Below the pieces are notes generated by a model. It was not told the DNA's origin and searched no databases. It saw only the letters and a list, made by a program, of their open reading frames with translations. Of a stretch of DNA of 27,442 nt, positions 25,343 through 27,442 are shown one piece after another. Source of the stretch: an uncultured Clostridia bacterium (GTDB taxonomy: Bacteria; Bacillota; Clostridia; Oscillospirales; Acutalibacteraceae); NCBI GenBank assembly GCA_946042285.1, contig CAMGDK010000005.1, positions 1-27,442 of the forward strand. Reading direction: 5' to 3'. Both the position numbers and the translations under genes were made by a program. The stretch's first letter is position 1, and each line of letters starts with the position of its first letter.

Positions 25343-26161
25343 GTGAGAGTTAATTTTGAATTCAAGGATAAATATAATATTGATGATTTGATTTCGATTA
25401 TAACTCTTTTGAGGTCTCCTGACGGTTGCCCGTGGGATAGGGAGCAAACTCATTTTTCAATAAAGAAGAATTTTATTGAGGAAACCTATGAGGTTATCGA
25501 AGCTATTGATAATCAAGACACGGATAATTTAAAGGAGGAGCTCGGTGATGTTCTTCTTCAAATCGCACTTCATTGCGAAATGGAGAGGGAGGTCTGTCAC
25601 TTTGATCTTAAAGATGTGTGCGATGAGCTTTGCAAAAAATTGATTATTCGTCATCCGCATGTTTTTGGTGATGTCGTAGCTGACAACACTCAAGAGGCTT
25701 TGACCAGCTGGGACGCCGTTAAAAAATCAACAAAGGGTATCAAAAATCAAAGTGAGCTTATGGAAGGTATCCCGTCCGCATTGCCTGCTCTTATGAAAGC
25801 GCAAAAGGTGCAGCATAAGGCGGCAAATGTCGGCTTTGATTGGGATAGCGTTGACGGTGCAATTCAAAAGCTGGATGAAGAGATTAACGAGTTAAAAATT
25901 GCCGTTAAACAAAACACATCTCCTGAAATTGAGGATGAGCTCGGCGATGTTCTGTTCTCATGTGTAAATGTATCAAGGTTTGTTAAGGTTGACAGCGAAG
26001 AAGCTTTGAATTCTTCCGTCAACAAATTTATCAAACGATTTAAAATTGTTGAACAGCTTGCGCGGGAGAATGGCTGTGAGCTTAGTGACTGCTCAATAGA
26101 TCAGCTTGATGTATTTTGGGACAAGGCAAAAGAAATAATAAAAACGGAGGAATTATTATGA
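25343..26161 (+). CDS. mazG: Nucleoside triphosphate pyrophosphohydrolase MazG
   Basis: House-cleaning enzyme that hydrolyses non-canonical or excess NTPs to NMP and PPi. About 272 residues hold two tandem MazG domains. The first has RSPDGCPWDREQTH, the EETYEVIEAI acidic helix and EELGDVLLQ; the second has the corresponding EINELKIAV and EDELGDVLF helices. GTG 25343 fits best: GGGGTGA lies just upstream, whereas the in-frame GTG at 25334 overlaps that site and has none of its own. It occupies the yabN position, without the N-terminal methylase-like domain of B. subtilis YabN. Its stop overlaps the HU start (ATGA). Confidence 0.95.
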   Translation: MRVNFEFKDKYNIDDLISIITLLRSPDGCPWDREQTHFSIKKNFIEETYEVIEAIDNQDTDNLKEELGDVLLQIALHCEMEREVCHFDLKDVCDELCKKLIIRHPHVFGDVVADNTQEALTSWDAVKKSTKGIKNQSELMEGIPSALPALMKAQKVQHKAANVGFDWDSVDGAIQKLDEEINELKIAVKQNTSPEIEDELGDVLFSCVNVSRFVKVDSEEALNSSVNKFIKRFKIVEQLARENGCELSDCSIDQLDVFWDKAKEIIKTEELL

Positions 26162-26430
26162 ACAAAACAGAACTTGTAGCAGCAGTAGCTGCAAAAGCAG
26201 AACTTTCAAAGAAGGATGCAGACAAGGCAGTAACAGCTGTTCTTGATTCAATCAAGGACGCTCTTGCTGAGGATGACAAGGTAGCTATCGTTGGCTTCGG
26301 TACATTCGCAGTTAAGACACGCGCTGCTCGTCAGGGACTTAATCCTCGCACAAAGGAAACAATCACAATTCCTGAGGCTAAGATTCCTACATTCAAGGCT
26401 GGTTCAGCTTTAAAGGACGCAGTTAAATAA
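26158..26430 (+). CDS. hup: HU-family nucleoid DNA-binding protein
   Basis: Small dimeric histone-like protein that bends and compacts DNA. The 90-residue product has the complete HU fold: N-terminal helices (MNKTELVAAVAAKAELS), the VGFGTFAVKTRAARQGLNPR segment, then TIPEAKIPTFKAGSALKDAV at the C-terminus, including the conserved arm with its proline. ATG 26158 is set by GGAGG at 26146-26150 and overlaps the mazG stop by 4 nt. Codon choice (GCA, AAG, CTT, ACA repeated) looks like a highly expressed gene. An 11-bp terminator follows directly. Confidence 0.97.
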   Translation: MNKTELVAAVAAKAELSKKDADKAVTAVLDSIKDALAEDDKVAIVGFGTFAVKTRAARQGLNPRTKETITIPEAKIPTFKAGSALKDAVK

Positions 26431-26448
26431 TTAACTGTAATTATGATT

Positions 26449-26480
26449 TTAAGGCACTGCTTGTCAGTGCCTTAATTTTT
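26449..26480 (+). terminator. Intrinsic terminator after HU
   Basis: Stem of 11 bp, TTAAGGCACTG (26449-26459) with CAGTGCCTTAA (26465-26475), a 5-nt loop and a TTTTT tail (26476-26480). The ribosome binding site of rqcP starts immediately after the tail (AGGTG, 26481-26485). Confidence 0.88.
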
Positions 26481-26490
26481 AGGTGTTGAT

Positions 26491-26730
26491 ATGAGATTAG
26501 ATAAATACCTTAAGGTATCAAGAATAATAAAGAGAAGAACAATTGCGAACGAGGCTTGCGATGCCGGTAAGGTTGAAGTAAATAACAAAATCGCAAGAGC
26601 TTCATACGATGTTAAGATTGGCGATGTCATTAAAATTACATTTGGAGAAAAGGTTAGCTCTTATAAGGTGCTTAAGGTTTATGAGCATGCACTGAAGGAG
26701 GATGCCTCAAAAATGTATGAGCAATTGTAA
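26491..26730 (+). CDS. rqcP: RqcP (YabO), S4-domain ribosome quality-control factor
   Basis: S4-domain RNA-binding protein that works with RqcH to elongate C-terminal alanine tails on nascent chains stalled on 50S subunits. Nearly all 79 residues form the S4 fold: MRLDKYLKVSRIIKRRTIANEACDAGKVEVN, then GDVIKITFG. Length and sequence match YabO/RqcP rather than the longer Hsp15. AGGTG precedes ATG 26491. It sits between HU and yabP, as YabO does before YabP in B. subtilis, and is boxed in by hairpins on both sides. Confidence 0.94.
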   Translation: MRLDKYLKVSRIIKRRTIANEACDAGKVEVNNKIARASYDVKIGDVIKITFGEKVSSYKVLKVYEHALKEDASKMYEQL

Positions 26731-26738
26731 TTATCCTT

Positions 26739-26773
26739 AAATCACCTGCATATTTTTAAGCAGGTGATTTTTT
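26739..26773 (+). terminator. Hairpin between rqcP and yabP, overlapping the yabP ribosome binding site
   Basis: Stem of 11 bp, AAATCACCTGC (26739-26749) with GCAGGTGATTT (26760-26770), a 10-nt AU-rich loop and a TTTTTT end to 26773. The 3' arm contains AGGTGAT, which is also the only ribosome binding site for yabP, whose ATG follows at 26774. It may terminate transcription, hide the ribosome binding site, or both. Confidence 0.75.
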
Positions 26774-27049
26774 ATGTCTGCTGATGAAAATACTGTTGAG
26801 CATGCACTTGTTATTAAAAACAGAGAGCGTTTATCCATTACCGGAGTAAAGGATGTCGATGCTTTTAACGAGGAGCAAATCATAGCGTTAAGTGATTACG
26901 GTGAATTGTCAATAAAGGGTGATTTGTTGCATATTGAAGAGCTTAATATTGACAACGGAACACTTGAAATTACAGGTAAAATAAACGAAATAACATATTC
27001 AACCATTAACAATTCTACATCAGTGTTAAAGAGGCTATTTGGTGGTTGA
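26774..27049 (+). CDS. yabP: Sporulation protein YabP
   Basis: YabP-family protein needed for spore cortex formation in B. subtilis; its biochemical function is unknown. The 91-residue soluble protein shows the family pattern: HALVIKNRERLSITGVKDVD, NEEQIIALSDYGELSIKG, LHIEELNIDNGTLEITGKI, and a C-terminal LKRLFGG. This is a repeated short-strand fold. The ATG comes directly after a hairpin whose 3' arm supplies the ribosome binding site. The end overlaps yabQ by 8 nt, consistent with paired production. Its presence points to a spore-forming lineage. Confidence 0.93.
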   Translation: MSADENTVEHALVIKNRERLSITGVKDVDAFNEEQIIALSDYGELSIKGDLLHIEELNIDNGTLEITGKINEITYSTINNSTSVLKRLFGG

Positions 27050-27398
27050 GCAGGTTTGTTGTGCATTTATACTTGGAATTGCTATTGGCGGATTGTATGA
27101 TTTGTTTAGACTCATAAGATATGTAACAGGTAAAAGCTTTATTTGCGATGTTTTGTTTTGGATAATATCATCTTTTCTTGTGTTTTCCTATTTTATCTCT
27201 TATAATGACGGAAATATTAGAGGCTTGTTTTTATTAACGGCTTTTTGCGGCTTTCTTATTTATATTTCAACTGTCGGATGTGTTTTTAACGGTATGGAGA
27301 TTAAATTTTCAAGAAAAATAAAAAATCGGTTAAAAATGTTGTATAAAAAGTTAAAAAGTTTTAAAAAAGTATTGCAATCTCGTTACCGTATATATTAT
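27042..27398 (+). CDS. yabQ: Sporulation protein YabQ, 3' end truncated
   Basis: Membrane protein required for spore cortex formation and engulfment in B. subtilis. The visible 119 codons start at GTG 27042 inside yabP, with GAGG (27031-27034) 7 nt upstream. The opening is VVEQVCCAFILGIAIGGLYD, then LFRLIR, typical of YabQ. Three hydrophobic segments follow, then a very basic Lys-rich tail. No stop codon is reached: the frame runs on into the Nextera adapter, which would add a false tail beginning LSLIHISEPTR. The native C-terminus is not in the window. divIC would be expected next. Confidence 0.88.
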
Positions 27399-27442
27399 CT
27401 GTCTCTTATACACATCTCCGAGCCCACGAGACAAGAGGCAAT
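27399..27442. other. Nextera read-2 adapter with i7 index (contamination)
   Basis: The Tn5 mosaic end CTGTCTCTTATACACATCT lies at 27399-27417, followed by the read-2 transposon adapter CCGAGCCCACGAGAC (27418-27432). AAGAGGCA (27433-27440) matches the i7 index I remember as N711, and AT begins the P7 sequence. Genomic sequence ends at about 27398. Confidence 0.98.

Noticed and set aside
1..27442. CRISPR array, prophage, insertion sequence, tRNA or rRNA
   Set aside because: No regular repeats, transposase or phage genes. Gaps between genes are all about 110 nt or less and are accounted for by promoters, hairpins and ribosome binding sites; the only Tn5 ends are sequencing adapters.

Overview
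The window is an AT-rich, gene-dense stretch with every gene on the + strand. It comes from a low-GC Gram-positive bacterium, most likely a clostridial, anaerobe-type endospore former. The pointers are a PolC-type replicative polymerase, the dxr/ispG isoprenoid route, HemZ, a bifunctional Rsh, and sporulation genes yabP and yabQ in the classic yabM-mazG-rqcP-yabP-yabQ order. The true insert is about 46..27398. Both outer ends are untrimmed Illumina Nextera adapter with index bases, so apparent coding sequence there is artefact.

Region 1 (61..10196) is the conserved housekeeping block pyrH, frr, uppS, cdsA, dxr, rseP, ispG, polC: nucleotide kinase, ribosome recycling, lipid-carrier and phospholipid precursors, non-mevalonate isoprenoid steps, site-2 protease and replicative polymerase. 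The PolC lacks the DEDDh proofreading exonuclease that normally interrupts its PHP domain, while the PHP domain appears to keep a full nine-ligand metal site.

Region 2 (10207..16302) is a histidine operon behind a promoter overlapped by a palindrome. It holds a HisZ-HisG fusion, hisD, a secreted or membrane-anchored ComEC-type metallo-beta-lactamase protein, a DUF3006 protein, hisB, hisA, hisI and hisE. hisC, hisH and hisF are absent from the window. The operon runs without a gap or terminator into region 3 (16302..23025): recJ, rsh, dtd, a glyoxalase-II-like hydrolase and hemZ, mostly with 1-8 nt overlaps.

Region 4 (23047..27398) starts with a single-gene unit for an unrecognised coiled-coil protein, with a strong promoter, an operator-like palindrome and an intrinsic terminator. 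The spore and cell-envelope block follows: a YabM/SpoVB-like flippase, mazG (own promoter), HU, rqcP, yabP and a truncated yabQ. Hairpins with U-tracts sit directly against the ribosome binding sites of three genes here. No gap between genes exceeds 110 bases, and I see no tRNA, rRNA, CRISPR, insertion sequence or prophage.
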